The notes under the pieces: generated by a model
The model's input: the letters and a program-made list of their open reading frames with translations, nothing else
Databases searched by the model: none
Told to the model about the DNA's origin: nothing
Translations under genes and position numbers: made by a program
Assembly: GCF_039831995.1 (NCBI RefSeq)
Contig: NZ_JBDOIO010000005.1
Location: 248,001-312,000, forward strand
Direction: 5' to 3'
From: Paenibacillus pabuli
GTDB taxonomy: Bacteria > Bacillota > Bacilli > Paenibacillales > Paenibacillaceae
DNA: 64,000 nt
Shown here: positions 25,871 to 34,676 of the stretch, piece after piece
How the letters are laid out: each line of letters starts with the position of its first letter
Numbering within the stretch: the first letter of the stretch is position 1

Positions 25871-26163
25871 GTTGACCATTAACGGGTTCCCCTCCCTGAA
25901 TGTCAGGTAAAACCACACCATTCCGAACTTGATTATTCCAGATCACAAAAAAAGGAGCCTACTTTGTTAAGTAAAACAAATCCGCGTTAGATTTCAGCCC
26001 ATCATCTGTTAACGGACTTATAATATAGCTTAATTATGTAAGTTAACGGATCGTAGACAGGTCATCCAGCTCGTACATCACAACAGTACAAACGCTCTTC
26101 AGAAACCTGCATCATAAGGCGGGGTTGCAATCGGCATGCAATTGGGGGAAGGACGGTGGCTGT

Positions 26164-26283
26164 ATGGGGGAAACGACACTTCAACTTCAGATGAGAGACA
26201 TGTTGAAATGACCTGTATTTCGCAAGGCAGAGGTACTTGCTAGTGAACGGGCACTCGAGAGGTATGTCCGTTGGGTCCATATT
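26164..26283 (+). pseudogene. 5' part of the PucR-type gene, cut off by an in-frame TGA
   Basis: From ATG 26164 the frame reads a PucR N-terminus (LQLQMRDMLK), hits TGA at 26209-26211, and then continues in the same frame with PVFRKAEVLASERALERYVR and WVH up to the ATG at 26284. PucR family proteins normally read through here (LLxLPxxxxAxVLAGExGLxRxVRWVHxMEVPD). One base change would restore the gene. A sequencing error must be excluded. Confidence 0.7.
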
Positions 26284-27840
26284 ATGGAGGTACCGGATGT
26301 GGGCGATCTGTTAAATGGGGGAGAATTGGTGCTGACCACCGGCATCGGCTGGCAGGCGGATGAGCAGCAGGGTTTGTCTTTCCTGCGGCAGTTAATTGCC
26401 CGTGGTGCTGCCGGGCTCTGTATCGAGCTGGGGACTCACACCAAGTCGCAACTCGGAGCGATGAAGGAAATTGCAGCAGCAGATGATTTTCCGCTGATCT
26501 GGTTTCATGAACAAGTCCGCTATATTGATATTACGCAAGACCTGCACTTCGCCCTGATTCGCAGCCATCAGCGGATGCTCGCCGAACTCGACAATCTGAC
26601 CACCTCGTTCAACCAACTCCTGCTAAACGGAGACGGCGTGCAGCCGCTGCTTCGCTTGTTATCACGCACAACCGGCTGCCCGGTTGCGTTATATCCACTC
26701 GAAGGGGAGGCCAGTGCGGTTCCTTATTGTCCGCCAGAGCAATTGGAGAACCGTAGAAAGGCATGGTTCACCCAGCACAACCACTACCCCGAGACAGGAC
26801 AAATGAGCCAGACGAATCGTTTAGAGCAACCCACGGATGCCTATACCCTACCTATTCAGGCGCTCGATTACACCTTTGCTGACCTGGTACTCTTTCTGGA
26901 GAGACTTCCGGAACACGAGTCTGAGTTACAGCGTCACAACCCTTCCGATGAATATGTCATTCAGGCGCTGGAGCGCTGCGCGGCTGCCATTGCACAGGAC
27001 TGGATGCGAACCAAATACATGGAGGAGAAGCGTCGTTACAAGGAAGACATGTGGGTCATCGACTGGCTGAACGGGCATCACACGGCAAAGGAAATTCAAG
27101 AGTATCTGTCGGCAAGTCCCCTGCTTGCTGCCAGCAAAGGCACCGTCGTTTTGTTTGACAATAATCCGAGCTATACCGACAGCCTCAAGCTCCAGAAGCT
27201 GCTTATACAACGCAACATCGTTGCCCGCTCTGTATTTTCCAGGGAAGGGTTCACCCTGTTCAGCACGGTATTAAACCATCAGATCATCCTGATCGTCCTC
27301 GATCCTCAGTCTGGCCCTCAGCGCAAAAGCAATATCTGGCGGTGCATAGAGCAGCTCCAGCAGCATGAAACGGACCAGACCCACCGTCTGTTCTCCGGTC
27401 TGCTGGGCATTGGTCCCAGCTGTGCCGATTTGTCACGTCTCAAGGACAGCCTGGATGCCGCCAAGGAAACGCTGCGCATTCAGAAGGATGCTGGACCCAT
27501 GCAGCAGCCGTTTTACAGCAATCTTCACGGTTACCGCATCATCGCCGGGATGAAGCAGAGTGGCAATCTGGAGGATTTTATTGAAGAATACCTCGGTCCC
27601 GTCATCCGGCATGACGCAGAAAGGGGCGGCCAGCTGCTGAGCACGCTCAAGCAATATTTGGTGCTGTGCTGCTCCAAACAGGAAACCGCCACCGCCCTAT
27701 TCATTGTCAGACAGACGCTCTATCACCGATTGGACAAAATTGAAGCCTTGCTCGGAGAAGACTATATCCTCCCCGAGAAACGCATCGCCACCCAGCTCGC
27801 CATCTACGCTTATGAATACGTTAATGGTCCAATTGCATAA
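26284..27840 (+). CDS. PucR family transcriptional regulator (N-terminus lost or reinitiated)
   Basis: A 518-residue PucR/CdaR-type regulator. The remaining N-terminal PucR sensor domain begins inside its consensus (MEVPDVGDLLNGGELVLTTG), a GGDEF-like/GAF-type middle follows, and the C-terminal helix-turn-helix is near residue 460 (QETATALFIVRQTLYHRLDKIE). PucR proteins control purine or other nitrogen-compound catabolism. It converges with the pyrimidine operon, with only 12 bases between stops, and is the best candidate regulator. No ribosome site precedes ATG 26284, and about 40 residues of the sensor domain lie before it, past the TGA at 26209. The gene may be dead. Confidence 0.75.
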   Translation: MEVPDVGDLLNGGELVLTTGIGWQADEQQGLSFLRQLIARGAAGLCIELGTHTKSQLGAMKEIAAADDFPLIWFHEQVRYIDITQDLHFALIRSHQRMLAELDNLTTSFNQLLLNGDGVQPLLRLLSRTTGCPVALYPLEGEASAVPYCPPEQLENRRKAWFTQHNHYPETGQMSQTNRLEQPTDAYTLPIQALDYTFADLVLFLERLPEHESELQRHNPSDEYVIQALERCAAAIAQDWMRTKYMEEKRRYKEDMWVIDWLNGHHTAKEIQEYLSASPLLAASKGTVVLFDNNPSYTDSLKLQKLLIQRNIVARSVFSREGFTLFSTVLNHQIILIVLDPQSGPQRKSNIWRCIEQLQQHETDQTHRLFSGLLGIGPSCADLSRLKDSLDAAKETLRIQKDAGPMQQPFYSNLHGYRIIAGMKQSGNLEDFIEEYLGPVIRHDAERGGQLLSTLKQYLVLCCSKQETATALFIVRQTLYHRLDKIEALLGEDYILPEKRIATQLAIYAYEYVNGPIA

Positions 27841-27852
27841 ACGGCAAGAAGA

Positions 27853-28080
27853 CTAAGCCCCCCGCTGTTCCTGGAGCTGCCGGATCAGAAAGTGGACGAA
27901 CCACTTTCGTCCGGACGCTGTCCCCACATGCTGCTCTTTCTTTTCTCCCGGATGATCCGGATGTTCCCACACGACACTGGCACCCTCCAGATGCTCCTGA
28001 ACCGAATAGATCCGATATCCCAGCGCGACCATTCGTTCTATCGCCACCTTCTCTGCCTCAAAAGCTTCATGTTCCATCAT
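27853..28080 (-). CDS. Small protein of unknown function at the end of the pyrimidine operon
   Basis: A 75-residue soluble protein starting MMEHEAFEAEKVAIERMV. It has a short beta-alpha look (YRIYSVQEHLEGASVVWEH) and a basic C-terminal helix. Start ATG 28080 lies 9 bases after GGGAGG; it overlaps the end of the dihydropyrimidinase gene by a few bases, so it is part of the same operon. I do not recognise a family. Context suggests a role tied to pyrimidine breakdown or simply a tail gene. Confidence 0.65.
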   Translation of the reverse strand: MMEHEAFEAEKVAIERMVALGYRIYSVQEHLEGASVVWEHPDHPGEKKEQHVGTASGRKWFVHFLIRQLQEQRGA

Positions 28081-28085
28081 GAACC

Positions 28086-29525
28086 TCAACCTCCCGTCGC
28101 TGTCGTGACCGTCTGCCGCCCAGGCAGAGGTGCACCAGCATCGTAATTCGCACGCTTCACATACTGACCCGATCCGGCCGCACCAACAAACTGACGAGCC
28201 TTAATGACATACCCCCCCCGGCACAGTACGGTGATGGGACACCCCTGTATCTGCATGCCTTCGAAGGCGCTATAATCCACATTCATATGATGTGTACTGG
28301 CCGATATCTCCCGGGAAATGGAAGGATCAAAAATAACGATATCCGCATCGGTACCGACTGCAAGCGTCCCTTTCTGCGGAAACATCCCAAACAGCTTGCT
28401 CGCCCGCGTAGAGCACAGATCTACCCATTGATTCAATGAAATGCGTCCCTTGGCAACTCCCTCCGAGTATAAAATGCTAAGCCGATCCTCAATGACAGGC
28501 CCACCGTTAGGGATTTTGCTAAAGTCATTCTTCCCCAGATCCTTCTGTCCCTTGAAATTAAATGAGCAGTGATCGGACCCAATGGTCTGCAATTGGCCGC
28601 TCTTCAGTGCATTCCACAACACATCCTGATGGGAGGCTTCCCGGAGCGGCGGAGACCAGACGTACTTCGCCCCTTCAAAATCAGGCTGATCCATGATGGA
28701 CTGATCCAGCGTCAGATACTGCGGGCATGTCTCGCCCCAGATCCGGTATCCCATCTCACGCATACGTGCAATCTGCTCCACGGCTTCGGCGCACGTCACA
28801 TGCACCACATACAGCTGTGAATCCGCAAGCGCAGCCAGACGTGCAGCGCGTCCTGTCGCCTCTCCCTCCAGGATGGAAGGGCGCGTAAGTGCGTGATGGA
28901 TGGGCTCGGTCCGCCCCTCGGCGAGCGCCTGACGTACAAGCAGATCGATGACGTCCCCGTTCTCGGCATGCACCATGACCAGTGCACCGTACTCTCTGGC
29001 CTTTTGCAACGTCTGATAGAGGATACCATCATCCGCCTGGAACTGGTTTTTATAAGCCATGAATACTTTGAAGGAAGACACCCCTTCCTCCTCAATGACC
29101 TGCGGCAGTTCCCCCAATACCTGGTCATTCATCTCCCCGATCATCAGATGAAATCCATAGTCGATTGCAGCCTTACCCTTGGCCTTCGCATGCCATTCCT
29201 TAAGGGATTCGATGAGCGGTTTGCCTTTCTGCGTCAGACAGAAATCAAGGATTGTCGTTGTTCCGCCATACGCTGCCGCTGCGGTCCCCGATGCAAAATC
29301 ATCCGCGGTCACTGTACCACCAAACGGCATATCCAGATGCGTGTGCGGATCGATACCACCGGGAATGACATAACAGCCGGAAGCATCCACAATCTCCGTT
29401 CGGTCATCCGCCACCACGTCCATGCCAATCTGCGTGATTTTTCCGTTCTCGATGAGTATATCTGCTTCAAATGTATCCGATGCCGTGACCAACACGCCAT
29501 TCCGAATCAGTTTGCGCCCACTCAT
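28086..29525 (-). CDS. hydA: Dihydropyrimidinase (D-hydantoinase family)
   Basis: This 479-residue zinc amidohydrolase opens the ring of dihydrouracil or dihydrothymine to N-carbamoyl-beta-amino acids, step two of the reductive pathway. Metal ligands are visible as DPHTHLDMPFGG near residue 57 and in later HAENG and HVTC segments; the lysine to be carboxylated is in SFKVFMAYK near residue 150. The GSDHCSFN motif lies near residue 312. It overlaps the preA gene by 4 bases (ATGA) and precedes the small gene at 27853. Confidence 0.95.
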   Translation of the reverse strand: MSGRKLIRNGVLVTASDTFEADILIENGKITQIGMDVVADDRTEIVDASGCYVIPGGIDPHTHLDMPFGGTVTADDFASGTAAAAYGGTTTILDFCLTQKGKPLIESLKEWHAKAKGKAAIDYGFHLMIGEMNDQVLGELPQVIEEEGVSSFKVFMAYKNQFQADDGILYQTLQKAREYGALVMVHAENGDVIDLLVRQALAEGRTEPIHHALTRPSILEGEATGRAARLAALADSQLYVVHVTCAEAVEQIARMREMGYRIWGETCPQYLTLDQSIMDQPDFEGAKYVWSPPLREASHQDVLWNALKSGQLQTIGSDHCSFNFKGQKDLGKNDFSKIPNGGPVIEDRLSILYSEGVAKGRISLNQWVDLCSTRASKLFGMFPQKGTLAVGTDADIVIFDPSISREISASTHHMNVDYSAFEGMQIQGCPITVLCRGGYVIKARQFVGAAGSGQYVKRANYDAGAPLPGRQTVTTATGG

Positions 29526-30817
29526 GATATCGCCTCCTTGGTTGATTGATCTCTGACCGATTGCAGCACAGCAATCGCTGATTGACGTTCATTCCAGGTT
29601 AATGGAGCCTGTTCAGGTGCTATTTCGACCATTTCAATAGCCCCATCCACCGGACATACAATCGAGCAAAGGTTACATCCCACACAGTCTTCCTCGACCA
29701 CCTCCAGATAGGCGCCGGAAGGATCGGTCAGCATATCGATGCACTGATGCGATGTGTCCTCACAAGCGATATGGCACTTGTTGCAGTTAATGCAGACATC
29801 GCGGTTGATACGGGCGACCACTTTGTAATTGAGATCCAGATTGCCCCAGTCCGAATATCGGGGTACCGTCTGGCCCACAAGTTCCGCCACACTGCTCAGG
29901 CCCTTTTCATCCAAATAATCATTCAGCCCTTCGATCATATCCTCCACGATGCGAAAACCATGATGCATCGCTGCCGTGCATACTTGGACTCCTGTCGCTC
30001 CCATGAGCAAAAACTCTGCCGTATCCCGCCAATCGGATATGCCGCCAATGCCCGAGATGGGCACGCCCACTTCCGGATGGCGGGCACATTCGGCCACCAT
30101 GTTGAGGGCAATCGGCTTCACGGCTGGTCCGCAATAGCCTCCATGGGCCCCTTTACCGCCTACATGGGGCACGGTATTCCACGAATCCAGATCCACACCT
30201 GCCAGAGAGTTAATGGTATTGATAAGAGAAATGGCATCCGCACCACCGCGCACTGCGGCCCGGGCCGTTGCCGTAATATCCGTAATATTCGGTGTCAGCT
30301 TCACGATCACGGGGGTCGTCGCGACTTCCTTCACCCACATCGTCTGCAGCTCAACCAGATCCGGCTGCTGACCGGAAGCTGCCCCCATGCCGCGTTCAGC
30401 CATGCCGTGAGGGCAGCCAAAATTCAGCTCCAGACCATCCACTCCGACGGCTTCCACCTTTTTGACAATCTCATGCCACTTCTCCCGCTTCGGTTCCACC
30501 ATCAGTGAGGCAATGACCGCGCGATCCGGGAAGCGCTTCTTGGTTTCGGCAATCTCCCGCAGATTGACCTCCAGTGGACGATCGGAGATTAACTCAATAT
30601 TGTTGAAGCCCGCTACCCGCTGTCCGCCGAAATGTACAGCGGCAAAGCGGGAAGACGTGTTAATGATCGGTTCACCCAGCGTCTTCCACACCGCACCTCC
30701 CCAGCCTGCCTCGAAGGCACGCTGCACCTGATATCCCGTATTGGTCGGCGGAGCGGATGCCAGCCAAAATGGATTGGGTGATCGAATACCTGCCAGATTA
30801 ATCGATAAGTCAGCCAT
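29522..30817 (-). CDS. preA: NAD-dependent dihydropyrimidine dehydrogenase, subunit PreA
   Basis: PreA carries the FMN and iron-sulfur half of the enzyme that reduces uracil and thymine. The 431 residues comprise a dihydroorotate-dehydrogenase-like TIM barrel (LELNFGCPHGM near residue 130, PVSGIGG-type phosphate site later) and a C-terminal two-cluster ferredoxin domain with CINCNKCHIAC and CVGCNLCSIVCP (about residues 340-395). It is followed by dihydropyrimidinase and preceded by preT, matching the Escherichia coli preTA pair. The ATG at 30817 is preceded by AAGGAGGGA. Confidence 0.95.
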   Translation of the reverse strand: MADLSINLAGIRSPNPFWLASAPPTNTGYQVQRAFEAGWGGAVWKTLGEPIINTSSRFAAVHFGGQRVAGFNNIELISDRPLEVNLREIAETKKRFPDRAVIASLMVEPKREKWHEIVKKVEAVGVDGLELNFGCPHGMAERGMGAASGQQPDLVELQTMWVKEVATTPVIVKLTPNITDITATARAAVRGGADAISLINTINSLAGVDLDSWNTVPHVGGKGAHGGYCGPAVKPIALNMVAECARHPEVGVPISGIGGISDWRDTAEFLLMGATGVQVCTAAMHHGFRIVEDMIEGLNDYLDEKGLSSVAELVGQTVPRYSDWGNLDLNYKVVARINRDVCINCNKCHIACEDTSHQCIDMLTDPSGAYLEVVEEDCVGCNLCSIVCPVDGAIEMVEIAPEQAPLTWNERQSAIAVLQSVRDQSTKEAIS

Positions 30818-30909
30818 AACGATCCCTCCTTGGTGTTGTTTGCATATATGGTCTTGCCTTGCACTCGATTGCTTTAGGGTCTGAACAGCATACGAAGCAC
30901 AAGCTCACC

Positions 30910-32280
30910 TCAAGCCGTCTCCTCCACCTGTCCAGGCAGTGCTTTCATCAGTGCTGCTGCGGCCAGCTTGCCCTGCTGTGCTGCCGAGACAACCATGGCC
31001 TCGCCCTGCCCCTGGCCGAAAATCACATCCCCTGCCGCATAGATCTGTGGATGAGAAGTTCGGTAGGTCTGCTGCTCCACCTCAATAACACCCCAGTGAT
31101 GACGCAGACCGAAGGCTTCAATGAGAGGCAGCAGCCGGTTCTGTCCGATCGCCCGGACGACGGTGTCACATTCAATCATGAACTCCGTTCCTTCTTGGGG
31201 TACGGGTAATGCACGTCCGCCTCCTGGCGGGGTAACGAGTTCCATTTTTACACACTCAACCGCCCGAACTCGCCCATTCTCATCGCCAATGATGCGCTGT
31301 GGCATCGTAAACCAGCGGAACTCTACACCTTCCTGTTTTGCAAACGCATATTCAAACGCATAGGCCGTCATCTGACTCTCCCCGCGCCGATAGAGCATCT
31401 GCACACGCTCTGCTCCCAGACGTACCGAGCAGGTGGCTGCATCCACTGCCGTGTTGCCCGCACCGATGACGGCCACTTTCAGACCATTCAGAGCAGGCGG
31501 GACGCCCTGCTTGGTGGATTCCACCAGTTCAATGGCATCGTACACCCCTTCCAAGTTCTCGCCTTCGATCCCGAGCATTGGAACGGAACCCATACCACAA
31601 GCCAGAATGACAGCTTCATGCTGTTCCAGCAGTTGTGAAGTGGGAAGATCTACTCCTATACGTACGCCGTACCGAATGTGTACTCCCAGTGCCAGAACCT
31701 GTTCCACTTCCCACAAGGCCACCTCCTCCGGTAATCGGAAGGATACGATCCCGTACGTATTTAATCCACCACCTTTGGATTTCGCTTCATAGATCGTCAC
31801 CTCATACCCTGCACGACCGAGCTCTCTGGCTGCGGACAAGCCGGCAGGTCCGGCGCCCACAACAGCAACGGAACGGCCATTGGAGGGGGCTGCCTGGAAC
31901 AACGGTTCATTGGTCGCCCGTGCCCAGTCCGTGGCGTATCGCTGCAGGTCACCGATGCGAATGGGCTTAGACGATTCATTCAATACACAGGCACCTTCGC
32001 ACAATTCCTCGGTTGGACAGACCCTTGCGCAGCTGGCTCCTACCGGATTGGCATCCATAATGGTTCGGGCCGAGCCTTTCAGATGACCTGTCGAGATTTT
32101 CCGAATAAACGAAGGGATGTTGATATCCGTTGGACATGCCTTGATGCAAGGTGCATCGTAACAGTACAGACAGCGGTTGGATTCCTCCATCGCTTCCTTG
32201 CCTGTCATAGCAGGCTTCATCTCGGCAAACCGGCTCTCCCATCCATAATCGGATAAGGCTGCTCCCGGGCTGTTTATCAT
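30910..32280 (-). CDS. preT: NAD-dependent dihydropyrimidine dehydrogenase, subunit PreT
   Basis: PreT passes electrons from NADH via FAD and iron-sulfur clusters to PreA. The 456-residue protein looks like the small subunit of glutamate synthase: an N-terminal cysteine domain (CLYCYDAPCIKACPTDINI near residue 35, CARVCPTEELCEGACV near 85), the FAD motif GAGPAGLSAARELG near residue 143 and an NAD motif GAGNTAVDAA near 275. Start ATG 32280 has AGGAGG 9 bases upstream; another ATG at 32286 is too close to it. It lies in the pyrimidine operon upstream of preA. Confidence 0.93.
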   Translation of the reverse strand: MINSPGAALSDYGWESRFAEMKPAMTGKEAMEESNRCLYCYDAPCIKACPTDINIPSFIRKISTGHLKGSARTIMDANPVGASCARVCPTEELCEGACVLNESSKPIRIGDLQRYATDWARATNEPLFQAAPSNGRSVAVVGAGPAGLSAARELGRAGYEVTIYEAKSKGGGLNTYGIVSFRLPEEVALWEVEQVLALGVHIRYGVRIGVDLPTSQLLEQHEAVILACGMGSVPMLGIEGENLEGVYDAIELVESTKQGVPPALNGLKVAVIGAGNTAVDAATCSVRLGAERVQMLYRRGESQMTAYAFEYAFAKQEGVEFRWFTMPQRIIGDENGRVRAVECVKMELVTPPGGGRALPVPQEGTEFMIECDTVVRAIGQNRLLPLIEAFGLRHHWGVIEVEQQTYRTSHPQIYAAGDVIFGQGQGEAMVVSAAQQGKLAAAALMKALPGQVEETA

Positions 32281-32344
32281 GACCATGCACCTCCTGAGAT
32301 TGATCTGGGGTCCGTGTTATTTTTTGAATACTACCTTCCATATG

Positions 32345-33226
32345 TTAGAGGTTAAACAGATGCTCATACGTCTCAGGGCGACGGTCCCGATAAAATTGCC
32401 ACACATTGCGCACTTCACGGATGATTTCCGTATCCATCTCGCCGATGACAATCTCATCCTGATCCCTGCTGCCCATGGCAACCATTCGTCCGCGCGGGTC
32501 CACCAGATACGACTGACCATAGAATTCCCCCATGTTCCAGGGCGCCTCGACGCCTACCCGGTTAATGGCAGCCACGTAATAGCCGTTGGCAACCGCGTGG
32601 GCAGGCTGTTCCAATTTCCACAGATATTCCGATGTACCAGCCACCGTGGCTGACGGATTGAACACAATCTCCGCTCCGGCGAGTCCCAGCAGACGGGCTC
32701 CTTCCGGAAAGTGCCGATCATAGCAGATGTACAGGCCTACTCTGGCGTAAGCTGTATCAAATACCGGGTATCCGAGATTCCCGGGCTTGAAATAGTATTT
32801 TTCCCAGAAACCGTTTGTGCCCTCGCCCGCTTCCACATGCGGGATATGATGCTTGCGGTATTTGCCAAGATAGGAGCCGTCGGCATCAATCACGGCAGCC
32901 GTATTGTAATAAGAAGCAATGCCTTCCACCTCGTACACAGGCAAAATAATTACCACGCCCAGTTCCTTCCCAAGCTCCTGAAAACGCCTGGTTGTCGGAC
33001 CCTCCGGCACCGGTTCGGCAGATGCATACCATTTGGGATTTTGTTCGGTGCAAAAGTAGGGTCCATAGAAGACTTCCTGCAATCCGATAATCTGCGCGCC
33101 CCGGGCAGCCGCTTCACGAACCAGCGTGATATGCTTCTGGACGGCTGCCTCTTTGTGGTGTTCAACCGGGGCCGACCCTTCCACTTCATGCGAAGCCTGA
33201 ATCAGGCCAATACTGATTTTTACCAT
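32345..33226 (-). CDS. Nitrilase-superfamily beta-ureidopropionase
   Basis: A 293-residue carbon-nitrogen hydrolase. The catalytic triad is visible: Glu in IIGLQEVFYGP near residue 45, Lys in YRKHHIPH near 120 and Cys in GLYICYDRHFPEG near 155. This N-carbamoyl-beta-alanine amidohydrolase type gives beta-alanine, CO2 and ammonia, step three of pyrimidine reduction. The open frame extends to 33460, but the family start is MVKISIGLIQ at ATG 33226, with AAGGAGG 12 bases upstream. It lies between preT and the M20-type hydrolase gene. Confidence 0.92.
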   Translation of the reverse strand: MVKISIGLIQASHEVEGSAPVEHHKEAAVQKHITLVREAAARGAQIIGLQEVFYGPYFCTEQNPKWYASAEPVPEGPTTRRFQELGKELGVVIILPVYEVEGIASYYNTAAVIDADGSYLGKYRKHHIPHVEAGEGTNGFWEKYYFKPGNLGYPVFDTAYARVGLYICYDRHFPEGARLLGLAGAEIVFNPSATVAGTSEYLWKLEQPAHAVANGYYVAAINRVGVEAPWNMGEFYGQSYLVDPRGRMVAMGSRDQDEIVIGEMDTEIIREVRNVWQFYRDRRPETYEHLFNL

Positions 33227-33317
33227 ACGCCAGTAGCGCCTCCTTCTACCCTGATTAAGATGTATTACAGATAAATCCGATCGTTCATCGTTTCCGTTTT
33301 CTATCCGAAAATGTGGA

Positions 33318-34598
33318 TCAGTCCTCCGATCCGATGTCAGCAGGCAGCTGACTGCATATCTGCCGAATCGTGCGATATAGTACCTCCGTTCCCAGCGCAA
33401 TGTCCTCCGGGGAGGAATACTCACTCGGGTGATGGCTGATCCCATCCTTGCTGCGGACAAAAATCATGCCATAGTCACACACATAAGATAGCGCCAGTGC
33501 ATCATGGAACGGACCACTCATGAGCTCCGGCAAGGACAATCCCATCTCCTCCGCAGACGAGCGAATGGCCCCCTTGATTCGTTCCGCACAGTAACGCGGT
33601 TCGCTATTGGTATCTTCGGTCAGGGAATAGGTAAGACCATACTGACTGCATACTTCAGCCAGCACATTCATCAGCCGGGCTTCAATCTGATTACGGCGTT
33701 CCATCTCCATATCGCGCAAGTCCAAGGTGAAGCTGACTTCTTCCGGGATAATGTTGCGTGAATCCGGGAATACCCTCAGACTGCCCACGGTACCAACCGT
33801 GGGGGCAGCCGGATCCTCTCTCACCATATCGTCAAACGCCGCAATGACTCTGGCACTGCCTACGAGCGCATCATGCCGCATGGCCATCGGCACCGAACCG
33901 GCATGCCCTGCCATGCCCTTGATCGTAATCGTGAGCCATAACGGGCCGGAGATGCCCGTGACCAACCCTACCGGGGCTTCCAGCGATTCCAGTACAGGGC
34001 CCTGTTCGATATGCAGCTCCAGATAGCTGCCGATGGAACCAGGCGCATAGACGCCTTCGGCAAGTTTCTCTACCGGGCAACTGAAGGCTTCCAGCGCCTC
34101 CCGGCGAGTCACCCCGTTCCTGTCCTGCCGCTCCAGTTCCCCCTCCTCCAATTGCCCGGTCATTCCCCGGGAGCCGAACAAGCCTTTATTGAACCGGGAA
34201 CCCTCTTCATCGCAAAAGGCAACGACCTCAATAGGCATAGCAGGCTGAAGGCCACTCTCCATCAGGCACTGCACAGCTTCCAGTGCACCCAGGACCCCAA
34301 TGGCTCCATCATATCGACCACCATAAGGCTGTGAATCAATATGCGAGCCGACCATGAGAATGGGCTGTGAAGGGTCAGTACCGTCAAGTCGGCCAATGAG
34401 ATTGCCGAATGGATCCAGACGGGTCACCAGTCCGGCTTCTTCCATCCAGAGACGCACCTGAATAATGCCGTCCATATCTTCCGGTGTGAGGGCAAGCCGG
34501 CAGACGCCCGTCTCTCCAATTCGCCCAATATGGGACAATTGTTCAATTCGTTCATTTAATCGAAGCTGGTTAATGCCTTTTCCGGTTGTGGTCTGCAT
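33318..34598 (-). CDS. M20-family N-carbamoyl-amino-acid / allantoate amidohydrolase
   Basis: A 426-residue zinc-dependent amidase of the M20/M40 family (AmaB, AllC or yeast-type beta-alanine synthase relatives). Zinc ligands lie in MVGSHIDSQPYGGRYDGAIG near residue 85 and CDEEGSRF near 130; the dimerisation segment follows; a C-terminal HHPSEYS motif near 400 completes the site. It removes a carbamoyl group from N-carbamoyl amino acids. The operon therefore holds two unrelated enzymes for what may be the same step. The start ATG 34598 follows GGAGG at 9 bases. Confidence 0.9.
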   Translation of the reverse strand: MQTTTGKGINQLRLNERIEQLSHIGRIGETGVCRLALTPEDMDGIIQVRLWMEEAGLVTRLDPFGNLIGRLDGTDPSQPILMVGSHIDSQPYGGRYDGAIGVLGALEAVQCLMESGLQPAMPIEVVAFCDEEGSRFNKGLFGSRGMTGQLEEGELERQDRNGVTRREALEAFSCPVEKLAEGVYAPGSIGSYLELHIEQGPVLESLEAPVGLVTGISGPLWLTITIKGMAGHAGSVPMAMRHDALVGSARVIAAFDDMVREDPAAPTVGTVGSLRVFPDSRNIIPEEVSFTLDLRDMEMERRNQIEARLMNVLAEVCSQYGLTYSLTEDTNSEPRYCAERIKGAIRSSAEEMGLSLPELMSGPFHDALALSYVCDYGMIFVRSKDGISHHPSEYSSPEDIALGTEVLYRTIRQICSQLPADIGSED

Positions 34599-34676
34599 CT
34601 TCCCTCGCCTCCATGGCGCTTTATTTTCCAACGAGTCAAACGATAGTCATTCCTGGGATTAGGGGCTATCCATCCA

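Noticed and set aside
25950..25992. Strong AAAAAAAGGAG followed by an 8-codon frame starting TTG
   Set aside because: Too short to judge, and the promoter evidence lies downstream of it; could be a relic.
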